Shown: positions 18,583 through 29,059, counted from the stretch's first letter. The stretch is 64,000 nucleotides of DNA from Paenibacillus xylanilyticus (GCF_009664365.1 NZ_CP044310.1:4591001-4655000), one strand, 5' to 3'. Made by a program: numbers and translations. The notes: generated by a model from the letters alone, not told the origin.

Positions 18583-19250
18583 TTACCGCTCACCCACTGG
18601 AAAGACTTCCGGTACCAGGTTATACCGTTTTGAGATGATATAGTTGCTGTGAATTTGCTGCATAAGGGTGATAACGTCCTCTGCTGTAGCTTGACTGGAC
18701 TGACAGTCAAATTGGCATGCAAGATGGATACCTGTAGGCCTCCCGTGTTTACCCTTTGGCTCTGCTGTTTGAAACAGCTGGGGCCGCTTGGGCACTGGGC
18801 GGATTTCGGAATACGCTGCCTGCGTACGCTTATGAAGTGGCAAAACGTCTATAATTTTTGACAAGCCCCATCACTTCCGAAATGATTTTGCGCTCATTAT
18901 GCCAAGCTGGATATACAGCTTTTGGCACAACACTTCTCCGTTAATGTAGTACAGAGCAGCAATGCGCAAATTCCCTGTCCTCCTTGCTGTAACGTACCCT
19001 TTCGCCTGTCTCCAGCACAATCTCAGCGGATTGAAATATACGTGACACATCCGATCCATAAGCACCAGCGTTGAATGTACACAACTTCTGCCAGCAGGGC
19101 CCACTTCTTTGGCACTTACACAATCATCTTGGATAGCATGGAATGCTTCTGCCGTTACGCATAAATCATGCTGCTCAACATCCATAGAGGTCATCCTCCT
19201 GCTAAACGACAAAACCGTGATGCGGCGCCATGGAACGATTGTCACAATTT
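18583..19250 (-). pseudogene. murB: Decayed murB (UDP-N-acetylenolpyruvoylglucosamine reductase)
   Basis: This stretch lies between murG and murA, the usual murB position, and keeps MurB motifs in order but in different frames. From 5' to 3' on the minus strand: VEQHDLCVTAEA (19179-19144), NAGAYGSDVSRIF and LETGERVRYSKED (from 19072), an in-frame TAA, then AWHNERKIISEV (from 18907), FRNPPSAQAA (from 18811), GGLQVSILHANLTV (from 18743) and ATAEDVITLM to PEVFPVGER (18690 to the stop at 18583). At least three frameshifts, a stop and loss of most of the N-terminal FAD-binding part make it nonfunctional. The small open frames here are fragments of it, not separate genes. Confidence 0.9.
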
Positions 19251-19305
19251 ATACGGTATCTTATGTCAGTCCTGCCTTGTGTGTGACAATCGCCCAGAAC
19301 ACTCT

Positions 19306-20415
19306 TTACCTGCGTACAGCAAGCCTTTGAATTTCCTTCACCAGCACCTCGGCTGCATCCGGCTTGCCAAGTTCCCGAGACGCTGCGGCCATGCGTTTGC
19401 GGGCAGCTTCATCATTCATGATGCGGGCAATGGCCTCATATAACGCTTTTCCCGAAAGATCCTTCTCCAGCATCGTGACAGAAGCTCCGCCCCCTTCCAG
19501 TGTACGCGCATTTGCTTCCTGATGATTGTTTGTCACGTTAGGTGACGGTATCAGAATGGACGGAATGCCAAGCGATGTAATTTCGGCGAGGAATGACGCT
19601 CCTGCTCGATTTACAATCAAAGAGGTGCAGGCGAGAACTTCCGGCATATTATGCACGTAAGGAAGCACATGCAGATGATTAGGCATTGTTCCAAGTGAAC
19701 TTCGTATCGCTTCCCGTGTCTCGTCAAAATAGGATTCACCCGTAACATAAACGACGTGCACATCCTCCAGCTTCTCCAGCATGGGAGCCATGTCCACCAT
19801 CGCTTTATTGATGGCCTTTGCTCCGCGGCTGCCGCCAACAACCAGCACAACCCGGCTGTCCATTGGCACGCCCAGTGTGGCAAAGCCTCGATCACGGCTG
19901 GCCTTGGCAACCGTGGTCGCCCTCGGATTACCCGTGTACACTACTCTTTTGGCTCCCGAGAAAGCCTTCTCGGAGCCTTCGAAGCTAACTGCAACGGTAT
20001 CCACATAACGAGTAAGGAACTTGTTGGTTAAGCCAGGGATTGCATTTTGTTCATGAATGACACTTGGAATCCCCAGTTTGGCAGCCGCATAAACCACAGG
20101 TCCACATACATAGCCGCCAGTTCCGATCACCACATCAGGTTTGAATTCCTTCAGCATTTTCTTCGATTTTCGGACGCCCTGAATAAAGCGCATAACGGTC
20201 TTCAGATTGTCCACGGACAACTTCCGTCGAAACCCTGTAATATCAATGGATTGAAAAGGAATGTTCTCCTGTGGCACTAACTTGCTCTCCAGTCCACGGG
20301 TTCCTCCAATATATAAAAATGTCGAGTCGGGATTCTCCGCCTCACATTGTCTTGCTATGGCAACGGCCGGATAGATATGTCCACCGGTACCGCCGCCGCT
20401 TAGTACGACTCGCAT
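19306..20415 (-). CDS. murG: UDP-GlcNAc:undecaprenyl-PP-MurNAc-pentapeptide transferase MurG
   Basis: MurG converts lipid I to lipid II at the inner face of the membrane. The 369-residue product has the GT28 loops GGGTGGHIYPA (7-17), HEQNAIPGL near 124 and GGSRGAKAIN near 190, and the acceptor-domain motif NRAGASFLAEI. The start ATG 20413-20415 has GAGGTGA about seven bases upstream and lies eight bases from the spoVE stop. It is directly followed by the murB remnant. Confidence 0.97.
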   Translation of the reverse strand: MRVVLSGGGTGGHIYPAVAIARQCEAENPDSTFLYIGGTRGLESKLVPQENIPFQSIDITGFRRKLSVDNLKTVMRFIQGVRKSKKMLKEFKPDVVIGTGGYVCGPVVYAAAKLGIPSVIHEQNAIPGLTNKFLTRYVDTVAVSFEGSEKAFSGAKRVVYTGNPRATTVAKASRDRGFATLGVPMDSRVVLVVGGSRGAKAINKAMVDMAPMLEKLEDVHVVYVTGESYFDETREAIRSSLGTMPNHLHVLPYVHNMPEVLACTSLIVNRAGASFLAEITSLGIPSILIPSPNVTNNHQEANARTLEGGGASVTMLEKDLSGKALYEAIARIMNDEAARKRMAAASRELGKPDAAEVLVKEIQRLAVRR

Positions 20416-20422
20416 CGCATAG

Positions 20423-21520
20423 TCACCTCGCATAACGTGATAAGTTTAACAGTATCCCTAGTGCTGTCAGCATCAAGGTCAGAGATGATCCGCCATAACT
20501 GATCAGCGGTAGGGTTATTCCGGTAACGGGCATGAGCCCGATGACTACGCCGATATTGATAATGACTTGTACAGCCACCATGCCAATAATGCCTACCCCC
20601 AGCAAACTGCCAAAAGCATCCGGTACTGTCATCGCTACTCGCATACCTCTCCAGACCAGCACCAGGAACAATAGAAGTACAATGAGTCCGCCAATAAACC
20701 CGAGCTCTTCAGCCAATATAGAAAAAATGAAATCCGTTTGCGGTTCGGGCACATAACTGTATTTTTGCCGGCTCATCCCAAGACCCAGACCTGCCAGGCC
20801 ACCCGGTCCGATAGCGTATAACGATTGGATGATTTGATAGCCGGCACCCAGCGGATCAGACCATGGGTCGAGAAAAGCCGTTATTCGTTTTAGTCGGTAA
20901 GGAGCAGCTGCAATCAACGCGGCAAATCCCATGGCTCCGCCAAGAGCAAGCAGCAGCAAATGTTTCATTCTTGCGCCTGCCGTAAAAATAATCAGCATGG
21001 ATGCACCCATCATGACGGTGCCTGTCCCCAAATCGGGCTGCAGCATAATAATGCCGAAGGCGAGACCTATCAATCCAAGCGGGGGCAACAATCCGGTTGT
21101 GAATGTTTTAATTTTCCCCGGTTCCTTGCTCAGCCAGTGAGCCAAAAACAAAATCATGCCCAGCTTCATGAATTCAGAGGGCTGAATGCCAAACGATCCA
21201 ATGCCGAGCCAGCTTCGTGCTCCCCCGCGGACCACACCGATCCCGGGAATTAACACCGCAATCAGCATAATAAAACAGGCGATCAATATCGGTTTAGCAT
21301 ATTTCCGCCAGACCCGGTAATCCACATTGGCTGTGACAAACATGGCAGCCAGTCCGAGTCCCGCAAATAACAACTGTCTTTTGACAAAATAAAATGAATC
21401 CCCATAGTCATGAAAAGCAAGCACCGAGCCCGCACTATAGACCATAATAATGCCGATGGCAAGCAATGCCACAATACAAATCAGGAGCCAGATATCCGGC
21501 GCCGGTCGCGTCTGTTTCAT
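20423..21520 (-). CDS. spoVE: SEDS-family lipid II polymerase, SpoVE/FtsW type
   Basis: A 365-residue polytopic protein of the FtsW/RodA/SpoVE family with about ten membrane segments. Family motifs are present: GGARSWLGIG, QPSEFMKLG, LQPDLGTGTV and the C-terminal GITLPLISYGGSS. Length and position between murD and murG match B. subtilis SpoVE, the spore-cortex polymerase; from sequence alone it could equally serve as vegetative FtsW. It should work with a class B PBP such as SpoVD. Confidence 0.9.
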   Translation of the reverse strand: MKQTRPAPDIWLLICIVALLAIGIIMVYSAGSVLAFHDYGDSFYFVKRQLLFAGLGLAAMFVTANVDYRVWRKYAKPILIACFIMLIAVLIPGIGVVRGGARSWLGIGSFGIQPSEFMKLGMILFLAHWLSKEPGKIKTFTTGLLPPLGLIGLAFGIIMLQPDLGTGTVMMGASMLIIFTAGARMKHLLLLALGGAMGFAALIAAAPYRLKRITAFLDPWSDPLGAGYQIIQSLYAIGPGGLAGLGLGMSRQKYSYVPEPQTDFIFSILAEELGFIGGLIVLLLFLVLVWRGMRVAMTVPDAFGSLLGVGIIGMVAVQVIINIGVVIGLMPVTGITLPLISYGGSSLTLMLTALGILLNLSRYAR

Positions 21521-21568
21521 CAGGAGGCCACCCCTTGCATGGAAGTAGGGGCTTTTCCACCCCCCTAC

Positions 21569-22990
21569 TTACAAGTTATGCGCCGCCTCTTTAAAAATGC
21601 GTCCCCGCTCCTCATAAGAAGCAAACATGTCCCAACTTGCACACGCCGGTGAGAGCAAAACGATATCACCAGGCGCTGCAAACTGCGACGCTTCCTGTAC
21701 TGCAGCGGTTAACGTCTGGGCAGCATCCTCCTCATTATCGACGACCTTAATTTGCTTTAATCCCGCAAGTTCCGCGACCTTGGCGATTTTCTCCCGTGTT
21801 TCGCCGAGAGCCACAACCGCTTTTACCCGTTCCTGGAACAAGGGGAGCAGCTCCATCATGTCTGAACCCCGATCCAGTCCTCCAGCGATCAGCACGACCG
21901 GATCCTTGAAGGAATTCAATGCCATCACGGTTGCCTTCGAATTGGTAGCCTTGGAATTGTTATAGTACTTGGCACCATTGTGCTCCAGCACATATTCCAA
22001 TCGGTGCTCAACCCCTTTGAATTCGGACAGGGGTACCTCAAGCACAGCCGGATCGGCTCCTGCCGCTACTGCAATAGCTACCGCAGCCAGCGCATTCCCA
22101 ACATTGAATTGTCCTGGTATTCCAATGTTTTCAACGTCTATAACGATGTGATGGTTTCCTTGACCGTCGGCATATACCACCTGGCGTTTCACATCGTCCT
22201 CTTCTCCATCCACGTAAGGAGGATCTGCGTATACGCCTGCTTCCAGCTTCTCAGTCATGGAGAACGGAAGCAGCCTGCTTTTAATATAAGGAACCAACTC
22301 CCGGCATACAGGATCATCCCAGTTCAGTACCGCTACATCATCGGGAAGCTGATTGGCAAAAATTTTAGCTTTGGATGCGACATAGTCATCCATATCCCCA
22401 TGATAATCCAGATGCGTTTCTGTAACGTTAAGCAGACTCGCAATCCGTGGACGGAAATGCACAGTCCCCTTAAGCTGGAAACTGCTGAGTTCAACGACCA
22501 TCCAGTTATCGGCCGTAGCTTGTTCTGCCGCCTCGCTGAGCGGTGTACCGATATTGCCAGCCACAATCGGGTTCAAGCCTGCATGCTCCAGCATGTTGCC
22601 AACCCATGTGGTTGTCGTTGTTTTCCCGTTGGAACCTGTAATCCCGATCATCGGTGCTGCACAAAGGTGGTAAGCCACTTCCACTTCCGTAACAACCTCA
22701 ATTCCGAGGGAAAGAGCCTGCTGTACTGGTGGCGCCTGATAAGGGATGCCCGGGTTTTTAACCACAAGCTTCACACCCTCATGAATCAGATCATCGGGAT
22801 GGCCCCCGCATACAACAGAAATTCCCAAAGCCTCCAATTCGGATGCTTCGGGACACTGTTCCCTCTCTTTTTTATCATTCACTGTGACTTTCGCTCCCGC
22901 ACGGTCCAGCACCTTGGCAACTTGCACGCCACTCTTTGCCAGTCCGAGCACAACAACCTGTTGACCGCGATATGATTCAGGATGGTTCAT
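21569..22990 (-). CDS. murD: UDP-N-acetylmuramoyl-L-alanine:D-glutamate ligase MurD
   Basis: MurD adds D-glutamate to UDP-MurNAc-L-Ala. The 473-residue product has an N-terminal Rossmann-like UDP-binding domain (VVVLGLAKSG), the ATP motif GITGSNGKTTTT at 116-127, the family NVTETHLDYHG motif, and the C-terminal ligase domain (YYNNSKATNSKA; LIAGGLDRG). It follows mraY by three bases. Confidence 0.97.
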   Translation of the reverse strand: MNHPESYRGQQVVVLGLAKSGVQVAKVLDRAGAKVTVNDKKEREQCPEASELEALGISVVCGGHPDDLIHEGVKLVVKNPGIPYQAPPVQQALSLGIEVVTEVEVAYHLCAAPMIGITGSNGKTTTTTWVGNMLEHAGLNPIVAGNIGTPLSEAAEQATADNWMVVELSSFQLKGTVHFRPRIASLLNVTETHLDYHGDMDDYVASKAKIFANQLPDDVAVLNWDDPVCRELVPYIKSRLLPFSMTEKLEAGVYADPPYVDGEEDDVKRQVVYADGQGNHHIVIDVENIGIPGQFNVGNALAAVAIAVAAGADPAVLEVPLSEFKGVEHRLEYVLEHNGAKYYNNSKATNSKATVMALNSFKDPVVLIAGGLDRGSDMMELLPLFQERVKAVVALGETREKIAKVAELAGLKQIKVVDNEEDAAQTLTAAVQEASQFAAPGDIVLLSPACASWDMFASYEERGRIFKEAAHNL

Positions 22991-22993
22991 GAT

Positions 22994-23962
22994 TTACAAC
23001 CCCTTGTTGAGATAAAGTCCGAGCGCAGCCAAAATAGCACCAACTGCCCAAAAAGTAATAACAACCCGCCATTCTGACCATCCGCTTAATTCAAAGTGGT
23101 GGTGAATAGGACTCATTTTGAATACACGCTTGCCCCGGGTCTTGAACGATACCACTTGAATAATAACGGATAGAATCTCGATGACGAACACACCACCAAT
23201 GATTACAAAAAGAAGCTCCGTCTTCGTAACAATGGCAACGGCACCAATGGCACCACCAATACCTAGTGAGCCTGTGTCTCCCATAAACACTTTGGCCGGA
23301 TGCGCATTATATACAAGAAAACCAAGCACAGCGCCAATCATGGCTGCTGCACATACCGCTGCCGGCATAGACGTCGCCTGCATCGCTACAATGGCAAACG
23401 CCCCAAATGCAATAGCGCTGATACCAGACAGCAGACCATCCAGACCATCCGTAAAGTTAACGGCATTGGTGATCGCGAGCATCATGAACACGACAAACGG
23501 ATAATAGAACCACCCCGTCCAGTCGAAGGAGACGGATGTTCCAGGGATCGAGATTGCTGTGCTGTGCCCATTCTGAATGAGCAAGAAACACATCACGGCG
23601 CTGAAAAACAGCTGTCCCAGCATTTTTTGTCTGGCGGTCAGTCCCAGAGAACGTTTGAATACAATCTTGATATAGTCATCCAGGAAGCCGATCAGGCCAA
23701 AACCGAGCGTAGCCACGAGCAGGACGTAGAAATCCGTATTTTTGACTGCTGAAAACTTCAAAAAGGCTAATGTAAATGCAAGCAGGATTACAACCCCGCC
23801 CATCGTCGGCGTCCCGCTCTTTTTCAGATGGCTCTGCGGCCCGTCTTCCCGAACCTGCTGTCCGAATTTCATTCGGCGAAGTAATGGAATCAATAGCGGT
23901 GCGGCAATCACCGCCAAAATAAATGAAACGCCGATTGTTAACAGTAATACCTGAAAATCCAT
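22994..23962 (-). CDS. mraY: Phospho-MurNAc-pentapeptide transferase MraY
   Basis: MraY makes lipid I from UDP-MurNAc-pentapeptide and undecaprenyl phosphate. The 322-residue protein has about ten membrane segments and the signature motifs GTPTMGG near 50, FLDDYIK near 94, [12 protein letters not shown] near 165 and MSPIHHHFE near 285. It lies between murF and murD. Confidence 0.97.
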   Translation of the reverse strand: MDFQVLLLTIGVSFILAVIAAPLLIPLLRRMKFGQQVREDGPQSHLKKSGTPTMGGVVILLAFTLAFLKFSAVKNTDFYVLLVATLGFGLIGFLDDYIKIVFKRSLGLTARQKMLGQLFFSAVMCFLLIQNGHSTAISIPGTSVSFDWTGWFYYPFVVFMMLAITNAVNFTDGLDGLLSGISAIAFGAFAIVAMQATSMPAAVCAAAMIGAVLGFLVYNAHPAKVFMGDTGSLGIGGAIGAVAIVTKTELLFVIIGGVFVIEILSVIIQVVSFKTRGKRVFKMSPIHHHFELSGWSEWRVVITFWAVGAILAALGLYLNKGL

Positions 23963-23983
23963 GGGTTCACCCCTCTAGTCTAC

Positions 23984-25393
23984 TCAATTCTGTAATGATG
24001 CTATTTTTAGTGATTCAACCACGTCCTCCAGCTTCATGCCCCGGGAGGCCTTGAACAAAACGACGTCTCTGGGATGCAATTTTTCCAGGAGGTAACGGGT
24101 CATCTCTTCCTTATTCTCAAATGCATGTACGGCTTCTGCCGGCATGTGCAGCTTCGCACCCTCAGCTATATTCACCGATAACGGTCCATAGGTTAGCACC
24201 ATGTCCATTTTCCCTGGCGTAATATACTCTCCGATGCCACGGTGAAGCTCCTCTTCCTGAGGTCCAAGCTCCAACATGTCTCCAAGTACGGCTACTCGAG
24301 CACGATAACCTTTGAGTCCATCCAACACATCAATAGCTGCCTTCATCGACGTTGGACTTGCATTGTAGGCATCATTAAGCATCGTTAGTCCGCTGACTCC
24401 TTGAATAACCTCTATGCGCATACCCGTCAGTTTCAAGCTGGATAACCCGGAGGCAATCTGTTCGGCTGTTACACCAAAGTGACGTGCAACTGCAAGTGCA
24501 GCCAGACAGTTAACGACATTGTGTGTACCAAGCAGAGGAAGCGTAAGTGCTTGTTCCCCCAACTGTTTTGTCGTGAAAACAACACCGTTCTGCGCATTCA
24601 TGAGTCCTGTCGGGTAATCATCATTGTCTGTCTGAAGTCCAAATGTAAATCGTTTCATTCCCTCGGGCTGCTTCGTTTCCGTTTCAGCCAGAACCTGCTT
24701 AATCAACGGCTCGTCTCCGTTATAAATCAACAGGCCGCCTGGTTTCATGCCTGCAGCAATTTCAGCCTTTGCTCTGGCAATCTCCAGCCTGGAGCCAAGC
24801 TGCAGCAGATGGGATTCACCAATATTCGTAATGATGGCGATATCCGGCTGAGCAATCAAAGACAATGCCTCGATTTCTCTGCGGCCGCTCATGCCCATTT
24901 CCAGAATCACAATCTCGGTATCTTGTTCCATGCTTAGCACCGTAAGCGGGAGTCCGATATGATTGTTGAAGTTTCCCTGCGTCTTATGCACCTTGAATTT
25001 GGTAGATAGAATGGCATCCACAATGTCCTTGGTTGTTGTTTTGCCATTGCTGCCGGTAATGCCCACCACGGCAGTTTGGCTCTCGGCCAAATAAGCAGAT
25101 GCAAGCCCCTGCAGGGCAGCCAGTGTATCTTCAACAACGATGACTGCTCCTCCCTGCGGGGGAACACCATGGTCATTCTGCCATAACGCCCCTGCGGCTC
25201 CCTTTTCTAAACAGGCTTGCACAAATTCGTGTCCGTCAAACCTCTCGCCGACAAGCGGGATGAACAAACTGCCTTCTACTGGCTTGCGTGAATCCGTAAA
25301 TACACCTTCAACGCGGATGTCACCGTAAGCAGTGTAGTCGTTTAGTGTTCCTCCGCACATTTCGGCCAATTGCGCTAATGTTCTTTTTATCAA
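23984..25393 (-). CDS. murF: UDP-MurNAc-tripeptide:D-alanyl-D-alanine ligase MurF
   Basis: MurF adds D-Ala-D-Ala to the stem peptide. The 469-residue product has the N-terminal Mur domain (FTDSRKPVEGSLFIPLVGERFDGHEF), the ATP motif GITGSNGKTTTK at 111-122 and the C-terminal motif MLNDAYNASPTSM. Its start overlaps the murE stop by four bases. In B. subtilis murF is elsewhere; here it is in the cluster. Confidence 0.97.
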   Translation of the reverse strand: MIKRTLAQLAEMCGGTLNDYTAYGDIRVEGVFTDSRKPVEGSLFIPLVGERFDGHEFVQACLEKGAAGALWQNDHGVPPQGGAVIVVEDTLAALQGLASAYLAESQTAVVGITGSNGKTTTKDIVDAILSTKFKVHKTQGNFNNHIGLPLTVLSMEQDTEIVILEMGMSGRREIEALSLIAQPDIAIITNIGESHLLQLGSRLEIARAKAEIAAGMKPGGLLIYNGDEPLIKQVLAETETKQPEGMKRFTFGLQTDNDDYPTGLMNAQNGVVFTTKQLGEQALTLPLLGTHNVVNCLAALAVARHFGVTAEQIASGLSSLKLTGMRIEVIQGVSGLTMLNDAYNASPTSMKAAIDVLDGLKGYRARVAVLGDMLELGPQEEELHRGIGEYITPGKMDMVLTYGPLSVNIAEGAKLHMPAEAVHAFENKEEMTRYLLEKLHPRDVVLFKASRGMKLEDVVESLKIASLQN

Positions 25394-26877
25394 TTGGATT
25401 TGCCCCTTATCGCCTCTTTGGCTATGATCCGATCATCGAAATCCGTTTTGGTTGTTCCGATAATTTGATAGGTCTCATGACCCTTGCCCGCAATCAATAC
25501 TACATCGGCTGGGCTTGCCATTTCAATAGCTTCATGTATTGCCTGACGACGATCTACGACCATGAGATAACGATCAGATGGTACGCCTTCTTCTACCAGA
25601 CCTACTTCAATATCCTTGAGAATCAGATCCGGATCCTCCGTGCGTGGATTGTCAGAAGTTACAAATACGATGTCACTATACTTCGCTGCAATTTTACCCA
25701 TTAATGGACGTTTGGTCCGATCCCGGTCTCCACCACATCCGAATACACAAATGACTCGACCTTCGGCAAACTCTTTTACCGTTCGCAGTACGTTTTCCAA
25801 GCCGTCCGGTGTATGAGCGTAGTCCACAATAACAGCAAATGACTGACCTTCGTCTACGGCTTCAACACGGCCATCCACACCAGGAACTGTCTCAAGACTG
25901 CGTTTAATCTCTTCCAAGGGTACTCCTTCAACAAGTGCAGCAGAGATAGCTGCCATGGCGTTGTATACGTTGAATTTCCCTACCATACGCAAGTTAATGT
26001 CTGTACTGCCTGCGAATGTATCCACATGGAAAGACGTGCCCTGCGATGTAATCGAGATGTTGGATGCCCGTACATCAGCATTATCTTCCATGCCATATGT
26101 AATGACTTCAGCTGCAGTCACGGATTTGAAATAATTGGCTGATGGATCGTCAGCGTTAATGACCGCAAATTTGCGACGGGAAGCACCCTCTGCAAACTCG
26201 TTGCCAAGTCTTGCAAAGAACAGGCCTTTTGCTGCGCGGTACTCTTCCATGGAATTATGATAGTCCAAATGATCTTGAGTCAAGTTGGTAAATACCGCAG
26301 TACGGAAATTGGTTCCTTTTACACGTCCCTGCTCCAGCGCATGTGATGAGACCTCCATTACACAGCAGTCCGTACCCGCTTGAACCATATCATACAGACT
26401 GCGCTGCAGATCGAGTGCTTCTGGTGTAGTTCCCGACATTGGATAGGTCCGACCGTCGTAACGCATTTGAATGGTACCAATCAAACCTGTCTTCTGTCCA
26501 TGATCACTCATGATCTTTTCAATCAGATAGGTGGTGGTTGTCTTGCCGTTCGTTCCCGTTACACCAATCATATTCATCTTATGGCTTGGTGAGTCAAAGA
26601 AAGAGTCTGCAAGGACTGCCATTGCAAATCGACTGTCTTTGACCAGCAGCTGCGGTACAGGTAGTTCCAGTTGTCGTTCCACGACCAATGCTACCGCTCC
26701 GGCATTCACAGCTTTTTCCGCATAATCATGTCCATCTACCGTATGTCCCGGAAGACAGATAAACAGATCTCCCGGTTGAACCTGGCGGGAATCTGTCTGT
26801 AAGTTTTGGCATTCTGTATTAGGCTCGCCAATCAGGCGGGCAGTTGTCAGCTTCGATGCAAATTGTTTTAAAAGCAC
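25390..26877 (-). CDS. murE: UDP-MurNAc-dipeptide:diaminopimelate ligase MurE
   Basis: MurE adds the third stem residue. The 495-residue product has an N-terminal UDP-binding domain, the ATP motif GVTGTNGKTTTT at 105-116 and TSDNPRTEDP in the C-terminal domain; DNPR is the signature of meso-diaminopimelate-specific enzymes, so the wall is probably of the mDAP type. The 123-base gap before it may hold a promoter. Confidence 0.97.
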   Translation of the reverse strand: MLLKQFASKLTTARLIGEPNTECQNLQTDSRQVQPGDLFICLPGHTVDGHDYAEKAVNAGAVALVVERQLELPVPQLLVKDSRFAMAVLADSFFDSPSHKMNMIGVTGTNGKTTTTYLIEKIMSDHGQKTGLIGTIQMRYDGRTYPMSGTTPEALDLQRSLYDMVQAGTDCCVMEVSSHALEQGRVKGTNFRTAVFTNLTQDHLDYHNSMEEYRAAKGLFFARLGNEFAEGASRRKFAVINADDPSANYFKSVTAAEVITYGMEDNADVRASNISITSQGTSFHVDTFAGSTDINLRMVGKFNVYNAMAAISAALVEGVPLEEIKRSLETVPGVDGRVEAVDEGQSFAVIVDYAHTPDGLENVLRTVKEFAEGRVICVFGCGGDRDRTKRPLMGKIAAKYSDIVFVTSDNPRTEDPDLILKDIEVGLVEEGVPSDRYLMVVDRRQAIHEAIEMASPADVVLIAGKGHETYQIIGTTKTDFDDRIIAKEAIRGKSN

Positions 26878-26957
26878 ATGAATAACCTCACTTCTCCAAG
26901 TTTACTTCTGCTCAAGGCATTTCTTTTATTAATATCGTCCATATGACCATTTAATGA

Positions 26958-26984
26958 AACGCAACTTTTTGAATTTTGTTGCGC
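26958..26984 (-). terminator. Stem-loop downstream of spoVD, weak terminator candidate
   Basis: CGCAAC (26960-26965) pairs with GTTGCG (26978-26983) around an AT-rich loop. A second GGAGCC/GGCTCC stem overlaps the spoVD stop. Neither has a good T-run on the minus strand, so read-through from spoVD into murE is plausible. Confidence 0.3.
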
Positions 26985-27000
26985 TAGGACCTGGAGCCGG

Positions 27001-28965
27001 TTAAGGCTCCTGTCCTGCTTCCCCTGTATGATCGTGTGTTTCTTTCAGCACATCACTCATATAGATTCGTATGGTAGAGCCCTGCTCCACCCTTGCTCCT
27101 GGCTTCGGAGCCTGGTTAATTACGTACTTACCACTGCCGGACTTCGCCAGCATAAAGTTCATGTTGAGATCTTCATACAGATCTTCTACCGTTGCACCTG
27201 TGAGATCGGGAACCGTAACAATTTTGGTTTCGCCATACTTGTATTCTTTCGCGACCTGATCCTTGCGCACAGGAACATTCATATAGTGCAGCGAGTCTTC
27301 AAGAATATTTTGTACAATCGGAGCTGCAACGACACCTCCGAACTGAATCCCTTTTGGATTATCGACAGCCGTGTATACTACGATCTGTGGATCATCTGCC
27401 GGAGCAAAGCCAATAAAGGATACAATATGCTCGGTAGAGGAATAACGTCCGTTAATTACCTTTTGGGCTGTACCTGTTTTGCCGCCTACTCGATAGCCGT
27501 CGATGAAGGCCGGTCTTCCTGTGCCTTTTGCAACAACACTTTCCAAAGCCTCACGAACCTGCTTGGATGTGTCTTCCGAAATGACCTGTCGTACAAGTTC
27601 AGGCTTGACTTCTTCCATCACTTCACCCGTTTCAGGATGAACCCATGCTTTGGTTACATAAGGTTTGTAGAGCTTGCCTCCATTGATGGCAGCCGATACG
27701 GCCGCCACTTGCTGAATGGGTGTAACGGAAACGCCTTGCCCAAAGGCTGTTGTCGCAAGCTCCACAGGACCCACTCGGGACAGCTTGAACAAAATACCAC
27801 TCGCCTCACCGCTAAGATCAATACCTGTTTTGGTTCCGAATCCAAAGTCTTTGATGTAAGAAAACAAGGACTCTTTACCCAGCTTTTGACCTAGAGCCAC
27901 GAACCCGGGATTGCACGAGTTTTCCACGACTTGCAGGAAGGTTTGACTCCCATGTCCGCCTTTTTTCCAGCAGCGCAGCCGGGCACCACCAACCTCAACA
28001 TATCCTGGATCAAAAAATTGATCCTGCTGAAGATTCACCTTCTTCTCTTCCAGTGCTGCCGCCAAAGTAATGATTTTAAACGTTGAACCCGGTTCGTATG
28101 TCATCCATATCGGTAAATTCCGGTTATAGATTTCAGACGGATACTGCTGGTAATCCGCTGGTTCATACCCTGGTCTGCTGGCCATGCCGAGGACTTCACC
28201 CGTCTTCGGGTTCATGGCGATCGCCAGAGCGGAGTTCGCCTGGAATTTGACCATGGCCTGATCCAGTTCCCTTTCCATAATGGATTGGATCGATTTGTCG
28301 ATCGTCAGCTCCAGGTTAAGACCATCTCTTGGTTCCACATACTTCTCAGATGAGCCCGGCATAAGCCTTCCGGCCGCATCGGACAAGTAGGACACACTGC
28401 CATTTAGACCGGTCAACTTCTCATCATACCTTTTTTCGACCCCGGTCAATCCTTGGTTATCAATCCCCGTAAAACCAAGAATGTGAGCAGCCAGATCATC
28501 ATAAGGATAGAATCGTTTATTATCCTCTGCAACAACGATACCCGGAAGCTTCAAATCACGAATGCGCTGAGCTTTCTCCATCGTAATTTTGCGGCCGCCG
28601 GGTTGTAGTCGTACAATCAGTTCTCTTTTCTTGATGGTTGCCAGCACTTTCTCTTCAGTCATTCCAAGTAAAGGGGCTAGTGCCTTCGCTGTAGTCTCCG
28701 CTTCCTTCACTTGAGCCGGAATTGCCATAATCGTCGGTGTAGTTACATTATAGGCCAGAGAGGTACCGTTGCGATCCAGGATCTCTCCCCGTTTGGCTGA
28801 GTATGGAATGTTACGCCGCCAGGACTCCTCTGCTTTCGCAGACAATTCCGGGCCTTTCCCGAGTTGTACATAAGCAAGCCTGATCACCAGGGCCGAAAAT
28901 AACAATACCAAAATGAGCAAACTCCATAACAGCCTGCGCCGTAGATTTACACTTGAACCCTTCAC
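27001..28965 (-). CDS. spoVD: Class B penicillin-binding protein SpoVD
   Basis: SpoVD is the transpeptidase needed for spore cortex synthesis, partnered with SpoVE. The 654-residue product has one N-terminal membrane segment (about 12-33), the PBP dimerisation domain, and transpeptidase motifs S294-TFK, S350-CN and K496-TGT, followed by one PASTA domain (about 580-640). One PASTA and about 650 residues fit SpoVD rather than PbpB. The start is GTG behind GGGGGGAT. The 94 bases before it probably hold a sporulation promoter, but no clear pair was found. Confidence 0.93.
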   Translation of the reverse strand: MKGSSVNLRRRLLWSLLILVLLFSALVIRLAYVQLGKGPELSAKAEESWRRNIPYSAKRGEILDRNGTSLAYNVTTPTIMAIPAQVKEAETTAKALAPLLGMTEEKVLATIKKRELIVRLQPGGRKITMEKAQRIRDLKLPGIVVAEDNKRFYPYDDLAAHILGFTGIDNQGLTGVEKRYDEKLTGLNGSVSYLSDAAGRLMPGSSEKYVEPRDGLNLELTIDKSIQSIMERELDQAMVKFQANSALAIAMNPKTGEVLGMASRPGYEPADYQQYPSEIYNRNLPIWMTYEPGSTFKIITLAAALEEKKVNLQQDQFFDPGYVEVGGARLRCWKKGGHGSQTFLQVVENSCNPGFVALGQKLGKESLFSYIKDFGFGTKTGIDLSGEASGILFKLSRVGPVELATTAFGQGVSVTPIQQVAAVSAAINGGKLYKPYVTKAWVHPETGEVMEEVKPELVRQVISEDTSKQVREALESVVAKGTGRPAFIDGYRVGGKTGTAQKVINGRYSSTEHIVSFIGFAPADDPQIVVYTAVDNPKGIQFGGVVAAPIVQNILEDSLHYMNVPVRKDQVAKEYKYGETKIVTVPDLTGATVEDLYEDLNMNFMLAKSGSGKYVINQAPKPGARVEQGSTIRIYMSDVLKETHDHTGEAGQEP

Positions 28966-29059
28966 GAAAAGATCCCCCCACTCGTCCCAAAATCATGACC
29001 TCGTTCATTCATGAATATTCGGGACAACCGGGGGTTAGAACAAGCTATAAATTCAATGG

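Noticed and set aside
18871-19245. A 124-codon minus-strand frame between murG and murA as a novel gene
   Set aside because: The MurB motifs lie in another frame across the same bases; it is part of the murB remnant.
21980-22975. A 331-codon plus-strand frame inside murD
   Set aside because: Antisense shadow of murD with Cys/His-rich composition.
28966-29059. SigE-type promoter before spoVD
   Set aside because: An AATATT and CATGATTT pair exists but the spacing and -10 are poor, so I do not call it.
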